NCBI GenBank assembly: GCA_945787805.1
Contig: CALZID010000001.1
Span: 124,001 to 188,000, forward strand
Source of the DNA: an uncultured Clostridia bacterium
GTDB lineage: Bacteria; Bacillota; Clostridia; Oscillospirales; Acutalibacteraceae
DNA: 64,000 nt
Reading direction: 5' to 3'
The position numbers were made by a program, and so were the translations under genes. Shown here in pieces: positions 51,048-60,522 of this stretch (its first letter is position 1; the number at the start of each line of letters is the position of its first letter). Below the pieces are notes generated by a model, which searched no databases, was not told where the DNA came from, and was given only the letters and a program-made list of their open reading frames with translations.

Positions 51048-54000
51048 ATGGCAATAGATTGGGAATATTATAAAAAGAAAGCTAAAAAAATTGATGAAGA
51101 AAATTACCGTAAGAATGTATCAAATGACATAGCACCTGTACGCACCCAAACACCAACTTCAAATGCAAATAATGCAACTGAGCCTAAATGGTTTCAAAAA
51201 AGTGCATTGTTTGATGATGGTTATGACTTCGGTGATGTTTTCAAAACTATTATAGGTTCAGGTACTGATGTTACTGAACATGCAGGCGCCGGCTTAATAG
51301 GTTCAGGAGAAAAAATATTAGATGCGTTGTCTATGATTGGAACAGCAATGAACAAACAGGCAATGAATCAGGCGGCAGAAAACGAAATGATATATAATAC
51401 TATTGCAGGTAATGATATCAGCGGAGAACAGGTACTTAAAAAATATAAAGAAATTCAAAATTCAGTTGAAAAAGGTTCAGAAGAATTCATAAAAAAAGAC
51501 CTGTATGATGAACAAAGAATTGCAAAGAAACTCATATCTGACCCGATGAGAAAAAAGCATGGTATCGATGCGGAAAGTGATTCTATATTCGGAGAAAAGT
51601 CAGATGAACTTGCATATTCCGGTGGTCAGTTGTTAGGAACTGCCGCCGCAAGTAAACTTGGTGTGCCAAGTTCTGTACTTATCGGTTTAACAAGCTTCGG
51701 CGGTGAGATGGAATCTGCACTTAATCAGGGTGCAAGTTATGATGAAGCTGCCTTTAGCTCGGCAGTAACTGCGGGTGCAGAAATTCTAACTGAAAAGATT
51801 TCAGGCGGTATTAAGTTTGGCGGTAAAACACTTGATGAGGCGTTAACAAAAAAAATTACAAGCAGTTTATCAAACAAAGTAGTAAGAAGGCTTGTAGATT
51901 TTGGTATGGATGCTGCAGGCGAAGGATTTGAAGAGGTTTTATCAGGTGTTATGAGTGCCATAGGTCAGAAACTTTCGTATGCTGATGATAAAGAACTTAA
52001 CGAACTGTTTTCTTTGCAAGATGCATTGGATGCTTTTATCGGCGGTACAGTGCTTGGTGGCTTTTCGAGTGTTGGTAGAAATGTTAAGGCTAAAATAAAT
52101 GGTATTGATTCCGTTACCGGGCTTACCAAGGATGAACAAGCCGTTTTTGACAAGGTATATAACCAGCGGATGGCAGAGGCAAAAAAGGACGGCAAAAAGC
52201 TTTCCGTTAATGAGAAGTCAAATATCTTTAACTCAGTTATGAATGACATTGAAAAGGGTTATATCGGCATTGATACCATTGAGAGTGTGCTTGGCGGTGA
52301 AACTTATAAGCAGTATCAGTCAGCGGTCGAGAAAGACAACTCAATGAAGAAATTGCAGAAAGAATATGATTCTCTTTATCAAATGAAAAACGGTGACAAG
52401 TCTGATGCGCAGATTGACCGTCAGGCTGAACTTAAGCAGCAGTTAGAGGATTATAAGAATAATTCAAAATTGACTCAGCTTAAAGAACAGTTAAGCAAAG
52501 AAGTTTCCGAAATGACAAAGGTCGGTAAATTGAGCGAAAGCTACAACGAGAAATCTCGCAGAAGTCAGGTGTTTGAAGCTGACCTTTCACAATATGACGG
52601 CAAGGCGCAGGAAACAGTTAAAAGAGCCGTTGACAGCGGAATTCTTAATAACACGAACAGAACACACGAGTTTGTTGATATGATTGCAAAATTATCAGCA
52701 GATAAAGGTGTTCTTTTTGATTTTACCAATAATCAGAAACTGAAAGAATCGAGTCTTGCGATTGAGGGGAAAACCGTAAACGGTTATGTGCAAGGCAATA
52801 ATATTGCCGTCAATATTGATTCGGCAACTGCACTTAATACAGTTGTCGGTCACGAGATAACCCATGTTTTAGAAGGCACTGAACTTTATACTGAACTTGC
52901 GAACGCAGTTAAAGAATTAGCCACAACAAAGGGCGAATATGACAGTAAATTGCTATCGATTGCAGAACTCTACGACGGTATTGAAAATGTTAATATCGAA
53001 AACGAGGTTTTGGCAGATTTAATCGGTGAATACTTATTTACTGATACAAACTTCATCAATAACTTATCAGCGGAAAAGCCCACATTATTCAAAAAGATTT
53101 TTGATGAAATCAAGTATCTTTACAAGGTCGCTACTGCCGGCAGTAAAGAAGCAAGACAGCTTGAAAAGGTCAAAAAAGCCTTTGAAGACGCTTATAAACA
53201 AAAAAATAACACCGCCACAAATGACGGTATTACAAGATATTCTTTCAATGACAGTAAAGGCATGGCAAACGATAAGTTAATGCCATATGATGAGAAGTTA
53301 ACATCAATTATCGAACAAAAAGGCGGATATATCATTGACAGTTTTGAAAAACTTGAAAATGTTGTAAATCTTGCTTTTGATAAACCACAACAAAAAGCAA
53401 CTGCTTATTTTGGCATTTTGTCGCCTGATGTTCTTTCACATATTGAAAAAAATATTCCAAATCTTCCCAAAGAATTGAATGGTGAATTATTTAAATCAAA
53501 TAAATCATATTCTGTCGCTGTTACACTTGATAGTATTAAACATATATGTGATGAAAAGAGTTTATCAAAAAAAGATGTTTTAGACTATTTAGATAGAATG
53601 TCCGACACGATAGTTAATTTTGATACAGTAAATTTTGATTATTACTACCAAGGTAGACAAAAATCAAAGGGTATTATTTTTAAAAAATCTTTTGAAGATG
53701 GTACAATAGAAAGTTTTGAAATTGTATCAAATAAAAAGAAAAGTTTGAATTTGCAAACCATTTATATGGAAAAAGGAGATTATATAAAAAAGAAGTCTGC
53801 TGAAACCCTGCTGATGGATAATCCCTCAGCCGACGCCCAAGGCGAAGGTCAGTCAAACTTCAATAATATTATATCCAATACAACGGAAAATGTCAAGGAC
53901 GTTTCAAAATATTTAACTGATGATATGAAAATGTCATTAAGTAAGGAAAATCAAGACCTTGGTCCTGTAAGAAGCGACAATGTTTACGGTAAAGATATCA

Positions 54001-57000
54001 AGTTGCAAACTGAATCAGCGGAAGACATCGCTCCAATCGGTGAAAATGTTGTAAGAAAAACAACTCCATCCGAAAGCAATATTCCTGATGATTATGCTCC
54101 AACAGCAGACGATATCCAAAAGCAAGATACTCCAAAAATCGATTTATTTGTAAAATCTAATAAAACAGTTGAAAGTGAGCAGGCTACAGTTCTCAAAGAA
54201 ACGACTCCTGTAGAACAATCAACAATTGATGAAAAGGCAGTTGAACGCTTAACAAGAAAAGTTATTGACGGTTTGGATATCGGAAAAACCAAAAAGAATA
54301 GAACAGCTATAGGTGAAATAATTAAATCCTTTGGTGATAATTATTCTGCAACTTCAAAGGATGCTTTATATGATGCTGTTAAAGAAAAATTCGGAACAAC
54401 TTATGTTGATAGCGTTATAAATAAGGCTACTGACCTAATTTATAATAATGTTACGGAACATCGTGAGGCGACAAGTAAAGTTGACAAGGTTACAAAAGAT
54501 ATTGAGTCAGCAAATATAAGCAATAAGGTTAAAACTGAAATAAAAAATCAGTTAACTTCTGCTTATGAAAAAATTGAAGCGGAATACAATATTGATAAAA
54601 ACAATCTTGTTAATGAACTTAATGCAAGAAAATCACAACTTGAAACCGATACTGCAGACAAAAATCATTTCTTTAAAAAGTATGCCGGTGAGCTTTATAG
54701 TGAATTAAAGCAACTGAAAAAAGGTGTCAGAGCATCTGACGACTTAAGTTATTTGCTTGATTCACTTGATAGCAAAAACAAGAAACCGCTTGTTACTGCT
54801 CTTATAAATGCAAAAAATGCACCTGAAGGAGTAGTTAATGAGAATTCTGAAATTGAAAGAGTTGTTCGTGAACTCTTGAATGAAAAATTTGATAGCTATG
54901 TTGATGAGTTAAATAATTTTGATTCAACTGCACAAGAAAAATTAGAAAAACTTGAAACAAAAGCTGAAGATAAGAGAAATTATGCCAGACTTGCTGTGAA
55001 CGGTAAACTTGTCAGAGAAATTATGGATGCCGAGCAAGTTTCTTTAATGGGTAAAACTTCCACATGGAAAGACAAAAAATTAGGCTTATGGTACAAAATT
55101 GAAACAGAAAAGCGCAACTTTGAAGATATTGTTAAAGACTCAAAAGGTAAAGCGGATATTGAAAAAGCAAAGGCTCTTAATGATTATTTTATGGGTACAT
55201 ACAACCATAACGAAGCTGAATTGAAAAGAGAGTCCAATAAAATTAAAAAAGATTTTATTGACCTTAAACTGAATAAACACGAAGATGTTTTTGTTCAGAT
55301 GAAAGGTGAGTTTCTTCATAATCCACATACTGAATTGACTCAACACGATATTGATACATTCTTGAATTTATATGGCAAAAATATTGATGAGGCTAAAGTT
55401 GATAAAGCCATTGATATGGCAAGAGAAACTTATGACTCGTTAATCGAAAGAACGAATGAGGTTTTAGTTGCTCACGGAATGAAGCCTATTGAATATCGAA
55501 AAGGATATTTTCCACACTTTACAGAAAAAAAACAGGGCAGACTTGCAAAACTGTTGAACTGGAAGACACATAAAACTAACATTCCTACAGGTATTGCAGA
55601 TTTGACTGAAAGTTTTAAGCCAAACAGAAGTTGGCAGTCATTTAATAAGCGCAGAGTAAGCGATAATACAGACTACAGCTTTTCTAAAGGATTTGACAGA
55701 TATCTTCAGGGCTCTCTTGATTGGATATATCATATTGACGATATTATGAAACGAAGAGTTTTTGAAAATCGTATCAGATATGACCATAGTGACACAGGTA
55801 TCAAAGAAAAGATTCAGGAAATTTATAAAAACAATGAGTTTGATACCAACGAAAAGCAAGAACAGATTGACCTTGTTTTCAGAGAAGCAAAAAACCCTCT
55901 TAACAACTTTGTTACTGATTTCAGGACGAGAACAAATACTCTTGCGGGTAAGAAGAGTTCAATGGACAGAAATATGGAAGCAATGCTGAATAGAGATGTT
56001 TACTCAACAATGACAAATATTTCAAACCGTGTTACTGCTAATATGGTTGTTGGCAGTGTTTCATCAGCGCTTACTAACTTTATTCCCATAACTCAATCCT
56101 GGGGAGAAGTATCACCGTTAAGCTCTTTAAGGGCTATGAGTGATACAATCAGGTCAGCGGTCCGTGATGACGGTACAATTGATAAATCCGACTTTTTGAC
56201 AAATCGTTTAAGGCAGTCTGAAAACCTTTATCAAACAACTTGGGACAAGGTTATTGATAAAGCAGGTGCAATGATGGAAATTATTGATAATTTCACATCA
56301 CAAACAGTATGGCGTTCAAAGTATCTTGAAAATATTTCAAAGGGTATGAGCGAAAATGCTGCAATTAAAAATGCTGACCAATTTGCCGAAAATGTTCTTG
56401 CAGGTCGAAGCCGAGGCAATAACCCTACAATATTTGATTCCAAAAGTATATTATCTAAAACCTTAACAGCGTTCCAGCTTGAAGTAAATAATCAATACGG
56501 TTATATGTTTAAGGATATGCCACGGGATTTGAAGCAAGAATCAATAGGTAAACTTGTTAAAGGGTATGGAACAATGTTTATCGGTGCTTATGCCTATAAC
56601 GCGTTGTATTCAGCACTGGTTGGCAGAAATGCAGCTTTTGACCCTATGAGCATTATTGAAGATTTATTAAAAGATTTGTTTGGCGATGATGAGAAAGAGC
56701 CTGCAGACATTATAATGAATCTTACAGACAATGTGCTTGAGGAAGTACCGTTTGTAGGTGGTTTGATTGACGGTGGCCGTATTCCAATCAGTTCAGTTCT
56801 TCCTTACGATAACGGTATTTATGGAGCATATGAGGGAATTGTAACCGATGCAACTGAAAAAGACTTGAAACATCTTGAAAAAGAGGTTGGCGAAAGTTTC
56901 ATTTCGTATTTATTACTTCCTGCCGGCGGCGGTCAAATCAAAAAGACAGTACAGGGCTTATCAATGTTTGATGATGACTTTCCTATTGCAGGCTCATATA

Positions 57001-57719
57001 CTGATAGCGGTAAACTTCGATTCAGCGTTGAAAAAACACCTGGCAATATTGCACAGGCTGCCTTGTTTGGACAATACGCAAGTAAGACTGCACAACAGTA
57101 TTTTGATGAAGAGCATGCACCATTATCAGATAAGCAAACTGAAGAACTTAGTGCTCTTGAGATTTCAATGGAAGAATATTGGAATTATCAAAAAGGACTT
57201 AAAAAGTTAGGTGACGATGCAACACTTGCAGAACAGGTTGATTTTATCGCTAACCTTGAGGAGTTTGATACATGGCAGAAGAATATTATGGCAAACAGTC
57301 TTACTGACCGAAAGACACCTATTGACCTAACCGGTTATGAAGCAATTGGTGATTTTGAAGAATTTGATTATTCTATAAAACATCCTGAGAAATACGCAAT
57401 CGCAAAGGCGGTTGGTGGATATGATAGTTATATTAAGTATTCGGAACATTTAGGCAATATCACCGCAGAAAAGGACCGTAACGGTAAAACAGTCAGCGGT
57501 AGCCGTAAAAAGAAGGTTGCAAGGTACATTAACAATCTTGATATCGAGTTCGGCGAAAAGATGATTCTTTATAAGAGTGAATACAAGGGTGACGACATAT
57601 ACAACGCACAGATTGTTGAATATCTCAACGGCAGGAATGATATTACATATCAAGAAAAAATAACAATCCTTACTGAGTTAGGTTTCAATGTATTATCTGA
57701 CGGCACAGTAAGATGGTAA
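51048..57719 (+). CDS. Giant internal virion / large polyvalent protein with HExxH metallopeptidase site
   Basis: 2,223 residues. Residues about 60-320 hold amphipathic, Gly/Ala-rich helices (AGAGLIGSGEKILDALSMIG, GGQLLGTAAASKLG) suited to membrane insertion. About 560-670 is a zincin domain: NTVVGHEITHVLEG with H602, E603 and H606, and ENEVLADLIGEYL with Glu653 as probable third ligand. About 726-935 is a compact domain (SYSVAVTLDSIKHIC..GIIFKKSFEDGTIESFEIV..SLNLQTIYMEKGDY) resembling C-terminal toxin-like domains of phage MuF-type proteins. Coiled coils (about 1060-1320) and a long helical C-terminus follow. Likely ejected into the host with the DNA; toxin reading is weak. Confidence 0.75.
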   Translation: MAIDWEYYKKKAKKIDEENYRKNVSNDIAPVRTQTPTSNANNATEPKWFQKSALFDDGYDFGDVFKTIIGSGTDVTEHAGAGLIGSGEKILDALSMIGTAMNKQAMNQAAENEMIYNTIAGNDISGEQVLKKYKEIQNSVEKGSEEFIKKDLYDEQRIAKKLISDPMRKKHGIDAESDSIFGEKSDELAYSGGQLLGTAAASKLGVPSSVLIGLTSFGGEMESALNQGASYDEAAFSSAVTAGAEILTEKISGGIKFGGKTLDEALTKKITSSLSNKVVRRLVDFGMDAAGEGFEEVLSGVMSAIGQKLSYADDKELNELFSLQDALDAFIGGTVLGGFSSVGRNVKAKINGIDSVTGLTKDEQAVFDKVYNQRMAEAKKDGKKLSVNEKSNIFNSVMNDIEKGYIGIDTIESVLGGETYKQYQSAVEKDNSMKKLQKEYDSLYQMKNGDKSDAQIDRQAELKQQLEDYKNNSKLTQLKEQLSKEVSEMTKVGKLSESYNEKSRRSQVFEADLSQYDGKAQETVKRAVDSGILNNTNRTHEFVDMIAKLSADKGVLFDFTNNQKLKESSLAIEGKTVNGYVQGNNIAVNIDSATALNTVVGHEITHVLEGTELYTELANAVKELATTKGEYDSKLLSIAELYDGIENVNIENEVLADLIGEYLFTDTNFINNLSAEKPTLFKKIFDEIKYLYKVATAGSKEARQLEKVKKAFEDAYKQKNNTATNDGITRYSFNDSKGMANDKLMPYDEKLTSIIEQKGGYIIDSFEKLENVVNLAFDKPQQKATAYFGILSPDVLSHIEKNIPNLPKELNGELFKSNKSYSVAVTLDSIKHICDEKSLSKKDVLDYLDRMSDTIVNFDTVNFDYYYQGRQKSKGIIFKKSFEDGTIESFEIVSNKKKSLNLQTIYMEKGDYIKKKSAETLLMDNPSADAQGEGQSNFNNIISNTTENVKDVSKYLTDDMKMSLSKENQDLGPVRSDNVYGKDIKLQTESAEDIAPIGENVVRKTTPSESNIPDDYAPTADDIQKQDTPKIDLFVKSNKTVESEQATVLKETTPVEQSTIDEKAVERLTRKVIDGLDIGKTKKNRTAIGEIIKSFGDNYSATSKDALYDAVKEKFGTTYVDSVINKATDLIYNNVTEHREATSKVDKVTKDIESANISNKVKTEIKNQLTSAYEKIEAEYNIDKNNLVNELNARKSQLETDTADKNHFFKKYAGELYSELKQLKKGVRASDDLSYLLDSLDSKNKKPLVTALINAKNAPEGVVNENSEIERVVRELLNEKFDSYVDELNNFDSTAQEKLEKLETKAEDKRNYARLAVNGKLVREIMDAEQVSLMGKTSTWKDKKLGLWYKIETEKRNFEDIVKDSKGKADIEKAKALNDYFMGTYNHNEAELKRESNKIKKDFIDLKLNKHEDVFVQMKGEFLHNPHTELTQHDIDTFLNLYGKNIDEAKVDKAIDMARETYDSLIERTNEVLVAHGMKPIEYRKGYFPHFTEKKQGRLAKLLNWKTHKTNIPTGIADLTESFKPNRSWQSFNKRRVSDNTDYSFSKGFDRYLQGSLDWIYHIDDIMKRRVFENRIRYDHSDTGIKEKIQEIYKNNEFDTNEKQEQIDLVFREAKNPLNNFVTDFRTRTNTLAGKKSSMDRNMEAMLNRDVYSTMTNISNRVTANMVVGSVSSALTNFIPITQSWGEVSPLSSLRAMSDTIRSAVRDDGTIDKSDFLTNRLRQSENLYQTTWDKVIDKAGAMMEIIDNFTSQTVWRSKYLENISKGMSENAAIKNADQFAENVLAGRSRGNNPTIFDSKSILSKTLTAFQLEVNNQYGYMFKDMPRDLKQESIGKLVKGYGTMFIGAYAYNALYSALVGRNAAFDPMSIIEDLLKDLFGDDEKEPADIIMNLTDNVLEEVPFVGGLIDGGRIPISSVLPYDNGIYGAYEGIVTDATEKDLKHLEKEVGESFISYLLLPAGGGQIKKTVQGLSMFDDDFPIAGSYTDSGKLRFSVEKTPGNIAQAALFGQYASKTAQQYFDEEHAPLSDKQTEELSALEISMEEYWNYQKGLKKLGDDATLAEQVDFIANLEEFDTWQKNIMANSLTDRKTPIDLTGYEAIGDFEEFDYSIKHPEKYAIAKAVGGYDSYIKYSEHLGNITAEKDRNGKTVSGSRKKKVARYINNLDIEFGEKMILYKSEYKGDDIYNAQIVEYLNGRNDITYQEKITILTELGFNVLSDGTVRW

Positions 57720-57730
57720 GAGGTGAGAAT

Positions 57731-58303
57731 ATGATTCCAAAACAAGATAGAGCACAAGTAAGGACTCCGGCACAGTTGGAACAAAAGTATAATTTTGACA
57801 AGTCTTTAAAAGAACCGAATATTTTTATGCAGAAGTTAGAAAAAACACTTCAAAATTTATCACAGCTAATGAATCAAAATATAATTAATATCAATGCTAA
57901 AATAGATTCACTTAGCAATGATTTAATTCAATCCTGGATTGGTAATGGTGTTCCAACCTTAAAAAATCAACCTGCAATGGAGTGGGTTGAAGATAAAAGT
58001 GAAGTAAAGCATATCGGGGATATTTACTACAATAATGATGATGGCACAATTTACATATTTAAATGTACTAACGAGATATATGAATGGGCCAAGTGCTATT
58101 CCGCAGTAGAAAGGTATCATATTACATTTTACGATGTTGAGGGAATTGTTGTTGCAGGATATGTAATCAAGAAAGGTGATGCAATCAAGTCCCCGATTGT
58201 TGACGCAGTATGGGTAAATAGTGAAGGCGTTGAAGTTTCATTTCCATATATCCCAACCGATGACATCAATTTATATTTACTTAACGGAGAAAGCACTCTT
58301 TAA
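57731..58303 (+). CDS. Tail appendage protein, unknown
   Basis: 190 residues from ATG 57731 (AGAGGTGAG upstream). QVRTPAQLEQKYNFDKSLK at the N-terminus is a frequent opening of Firmicute phage tail proteins. A coiled-coil stretch (QKLEKTLQNLSQLMNQNI) is followed by a beta-rich end with HIGDIYYNNDDGTIYIFKC. Probably an accessory fibre or spike part; sequence gives no more. Confidence 0.65.
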   Translation: MIPKQDRAQVRTPAQLEQKYNFDKSLKEPNIFMQKLEKTLQNLSQLMNQNIININAKIDSLSNDLIQSWIGNGVPTLKNQPAMEWVEDKSEVKHIGDIYYNNDDGTIYIFKCTNEIYEWAKCYSAVERYHITFYDVEGIVVAGYVIKKGDAIKSPIVDAVWVNSEGVEVSFPYIPTDDINLYLLNGESTL

Positions 58304-58311
58304 GGGTGCTT
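58291..58311 (+). terminator. AAGCAC-type hairpin overlapping the stop of the tail appendage gene
   Basis: AAGCACTC TTTAA GGGTGCTT followed by TTCCC; its left arm lies within the last codons of the gene. Separates structural genes from the lysis module. Confidence 0.68.
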
Positions 58312-58345
58312 TTCCCATTGGAGTATTAAAAAGGGGGTGAGTCAG

Positions 58346-58645
58346 ATGGTTAACACAATAATTTTTGCAGCATCTCTTCTAACTGCATTGGGTGTGATTA
58401 CTGCAACTGCAATTAAGGTATATAAATTCATTCGCAGATGTGAAGAATGGATTGAAAGAACAGAAAATCACGATACTGAGCAGTACAAAGATATTCTGCG
58501 AATCAAGATAATGATGCCCGAAATGCCGTTGTCAGAGAGAATTAAAGCAGGTGACATTTATGTTAATAAACTCAATGGCAATGGCGGTGTAAAACAAAAA
58601 TATCTTGAATTATTACAGAGATTTAGTGAAGAACATAAGGAGTGA
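58346..58645 (+). CDS. Small membrane protein of the lysis module (XhlA/holin-like)
   Basis: 99 residues. One N-terminal membrane helix (TIIFAASLLTALGVITATAIKV), then a charged, helical cytoplasmic region (RRCEEWIERTENHDTEQYKDILRIKIMM). ATG 58346 has AGGGGGTGA upstream. Directly before the endolysin gene, so probably a holin partner or regulator. Confidence 0.65.
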   Translation: MVNTIIFAASLLTALGVITATAIKVYKFIRRCEEWIERTENHDTEQYKDILRIKIMMPEMPLSERIKAGDIYVNKLNGNGGVKQKYLELLQRFSEEHKE

Positions 58646-58651
58646 TTTATT

Positions 58652-59638
58652 ATGGCAAATAAAGTTTGTTTTATCGTAGGACACGGTAAATCCGAAACAG
58701 GAGGCTACGACAGCGGAGCCGTCAGCAAAGACGGAAAATACCACGAATTTAAGATTGTTAGAGAAATCGCAAAATATGCTCAGGCTTATTACAACGCTAC
58801 ATACACAGAACAAGCCGACATAATGAATTACAACGGTGATTTGTATCTTACTGACCGAATTAAAAAAGCAAACACAAACGCTTATGATGTGATTGCAGAA
58901 ATACATCTTAATTCATCAAAAAGCACTTCTGCAAACGGCGTTGAATGTTACTATGAGAACGGAAACATCACCGGGCAGAAATATGCAGACGCTATTTGCG
59001 ACCAAATTGCTTTGGATTTAGGCGTATCACAAAGACCATACGGAACAGATGCAGACGGCGGCGATAAGGTTAAACTTAATTCAAGCGGTAAAGACCATTT
59101 CGGAATTATTCGTCAGCCTACAAATGTCAAAATAAGGCTTCTTGTTGAAACCGTGTTTATCAGTAATGCTTCTGACCTTGCAAAAGTTAGCACGGCAGCA
59201 GGACAGAAGAAGTGCGGTGAAGCCATTGCAAAGGCGGTTGCAAAAGTCCGTGGTGCAAAGAAGAAGGCAATTACAGGTTGGCAAAAGGATAGCAAAGGTT
59301 GGTATTACTTAAAGAACGGCGTTAAACTAACGAACCAATGGATTGAAGATACTGTCGGTTGGTGCTATGTAGGTGCGGACGGTTATTGTTTAATAAACCA
59401 ATGGATTAAAGATTCAAAAGGCTGGTGCTATGTCGCTGAAAACGGTAGAGCCTTAGAAAACACTTGGAAAAAAATCGGTAACCGTTGGTACTATTTCAAT
59501 AATCAATGCAACGCTGTAAAGGGTATGCAAAAGATTGACGGAAAAATCTATTTCTTTGCAGAGAAACAGTACGAAGATATAAAAGAATGTCAACTTATTA
59601 TCACCAATTCAAACGGTGAAATCAAAAAGGAGATTTAA
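58652..59638 (+). CDS. Endolysin: N-acetylmuramoyl-L-alanine amidase with cell-wall-binding repeats
   Basis: 328 residues. Amidase_3 domain (1-180): zinc ligands in VGHGKSE (His10), a Glu at the start of HEFKIVRE and His in EIHLNSS, with catalytic Glu in VETVFISN. Then at least four choline-binding-type repeats (about 205-300): GWQKDSKGWYYLKNG, QWIKDSKGWCYVAENG, TWKKIGNRWYYFNNQ. No signal peptide, so holin-dependent. It cleaves the peptidoglycan amide bond to release virions. Normal length. Confidence 0.93.
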   Translation: MANKVCFIVGHGKSETGGYDSGAVSKDGKYHEFKIVREIAKYAQAYYNATYTEQADIMNYNGDLYLTDRIKKANTNAYDVIAEIHLNSSKSTSANGVECYYENGNITGQKYADAICDQIALDLGVSQRPYGTDADGGDKVKLNSSGKDHFGIIRQPTNVKIRLLVETVFISNASDLAKVSTAAGQKKCGEAIAKAVAKVRGAKKKAITGWQKDSKGWYYLKNGVKLTNQWIEDTVGWCYVGADGYCLINQWIKDSKGWCYVAENGRALENTWKKIGNRWYYFNNQCNAVKGMQKIDGKIYFFAEKQYEDIKECQLIITNSNGEIKKEI

Positions 59639-59640
59639 TT

Positions 59641-59895
59641 ATGGATATTTTAACTTATATTACAGAAAATTCACTTATTCTTGTTCCTGTACTTATTATA
59701 GTAGGAACAATACTCAAAAATGTACAGATAGTTCCTGACAAATACATTCCTGTAATTCTTTTGCCACTTGGTGTGTTAGGCGCAATGGCTATTGGTGGTT
59801 GGAATGTTGAAACGGCAATTCAAGGTATACTTGTTACAGGCTGTGCAGTTTATGGACATCAGATATATAAGCAATTAAAAAAAGAAGACGAATGA
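59641..59895 (+). CDS. Phage holin family protein
   Basis: 84 residues with three hydrophobic stretches (ENSLILVPVLIIVGTIL, YIPVILLPLGVLGAMAIGGW, AIQGILVTGCAVYG) and a basic-acidic tail, 2 nt after the endolysin. 'VPDKYIPVILLPLGVLG' matches the Hol44-type holins of Clostridia phages. It would time host lysis by opening the membrane. Followed by a hairpin-like AAGAAGACGAAT..ATTCGTTTG region at about 59881-59915. Confidence 0.85.
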   Translation: MDILTYITENSLILVPVLIIVGTILKNVQIVPDKYIPVILLPLGVLGAMAIGGWNVETAIQGILVTGCAVYGHQIYKQLKKEDE

Positions 59896-60027
59896 TTCGT
59901 TTGTTTTCTTCATTTTTATAAAACACCTCACACAGAACAACTTAATGAATAAATAAAAAATTGCGCATTTTTTTTACTTAAACATAATCAAACAAAAAAG
60001 TATTTTAAAAATAAGGAGATTTTTGAA

Positions 60028-60522
60028 ATGAAATTTGATAAAGCACTTGAAGCAATGAAAAACGGCAAGAAGGTTAAGCTTCCATCCTGGGGCGGCTATT
60101 GGTACTGGGATGAAGAACAGCAGACCATTATGATGCACACCAAAGAAGGCAATGAACTTGATATCAGAGAAACACAGAGAGTCGAATACACTCTTGGTAA
60201 TGTTTGCTCTGATGAGTGGATTGTCGCAGATGAAGAAAACACACCGGTGCTTGGTGGTGTAGCAACATTTAATTTCGGCGAAGCTATCAAATATCTTAAG
60301 CGTGGCTTTAAGGTTAAGCGCCGTGGCTGGAATGGTAAAAATCAGTTTATTGAGCTTGCAACTGCAATCAGTTATGTAAGTCCTGCCGGTAAAGTTGTTA
60401 ACTGTGAACACGAAGCAATCGGTAATATGGCAATTGCATTTAACGGAACATCAGGTGTTCAAATGGGATGGCTCGCATCACAGGCCGATATGCTCGCTGA
60501 AGATTGGATTTTTGCTGATTAA
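60028..60522 (+). CDS. Tandem Tad2-like (DUF2829) anti-Thoeris family protein
   Basis: 164 residues made of two copies of the DUF2829/Tad2 fold. Copy 1 (about 1-70) MKFDKALEAMKNGKKVKLPSWGG ending SDEWIVAD. Copy 2 (about 79-164) FNFGEAIKYLKRGFKVKRRGWNG, QFIELATAISYV, MGWLASQADMLAEDWIFAD, which is the classical form. Tad2 proteins bind the Thoeris signal nucleotide gcADPR and block this defence. Copy 1 is shorter and may have lost the binding residues. A long AT-rich leader with AAGGAGATT gives it its own expression unit after the lysis genes. Inhibitor function is by family, not proven. Confidence 0.82.
   Translation: MKFDKALEAMKNGKKVKLPSWGGYWYWDEEQQTIMMHTKEGNELDIRETQRVEYTLGNVCSDEWIVADEENTPVLGGVATFNFGEAIKYLKRGFKVKRRGWNGKNQFIELATAISYVSPAGKVVNCEHEAIGNMAIAFNGTSGVQMGWLASQADMLAEDWIFAD

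Noticed and set aside
51048..57719. Tape-measure protein
   Set aside because: Its size would fit, but there are no tail tube, chaperone or distal tail genes, and its content (zincin site, inserts) fits internal virion proteins of podoviruses better.
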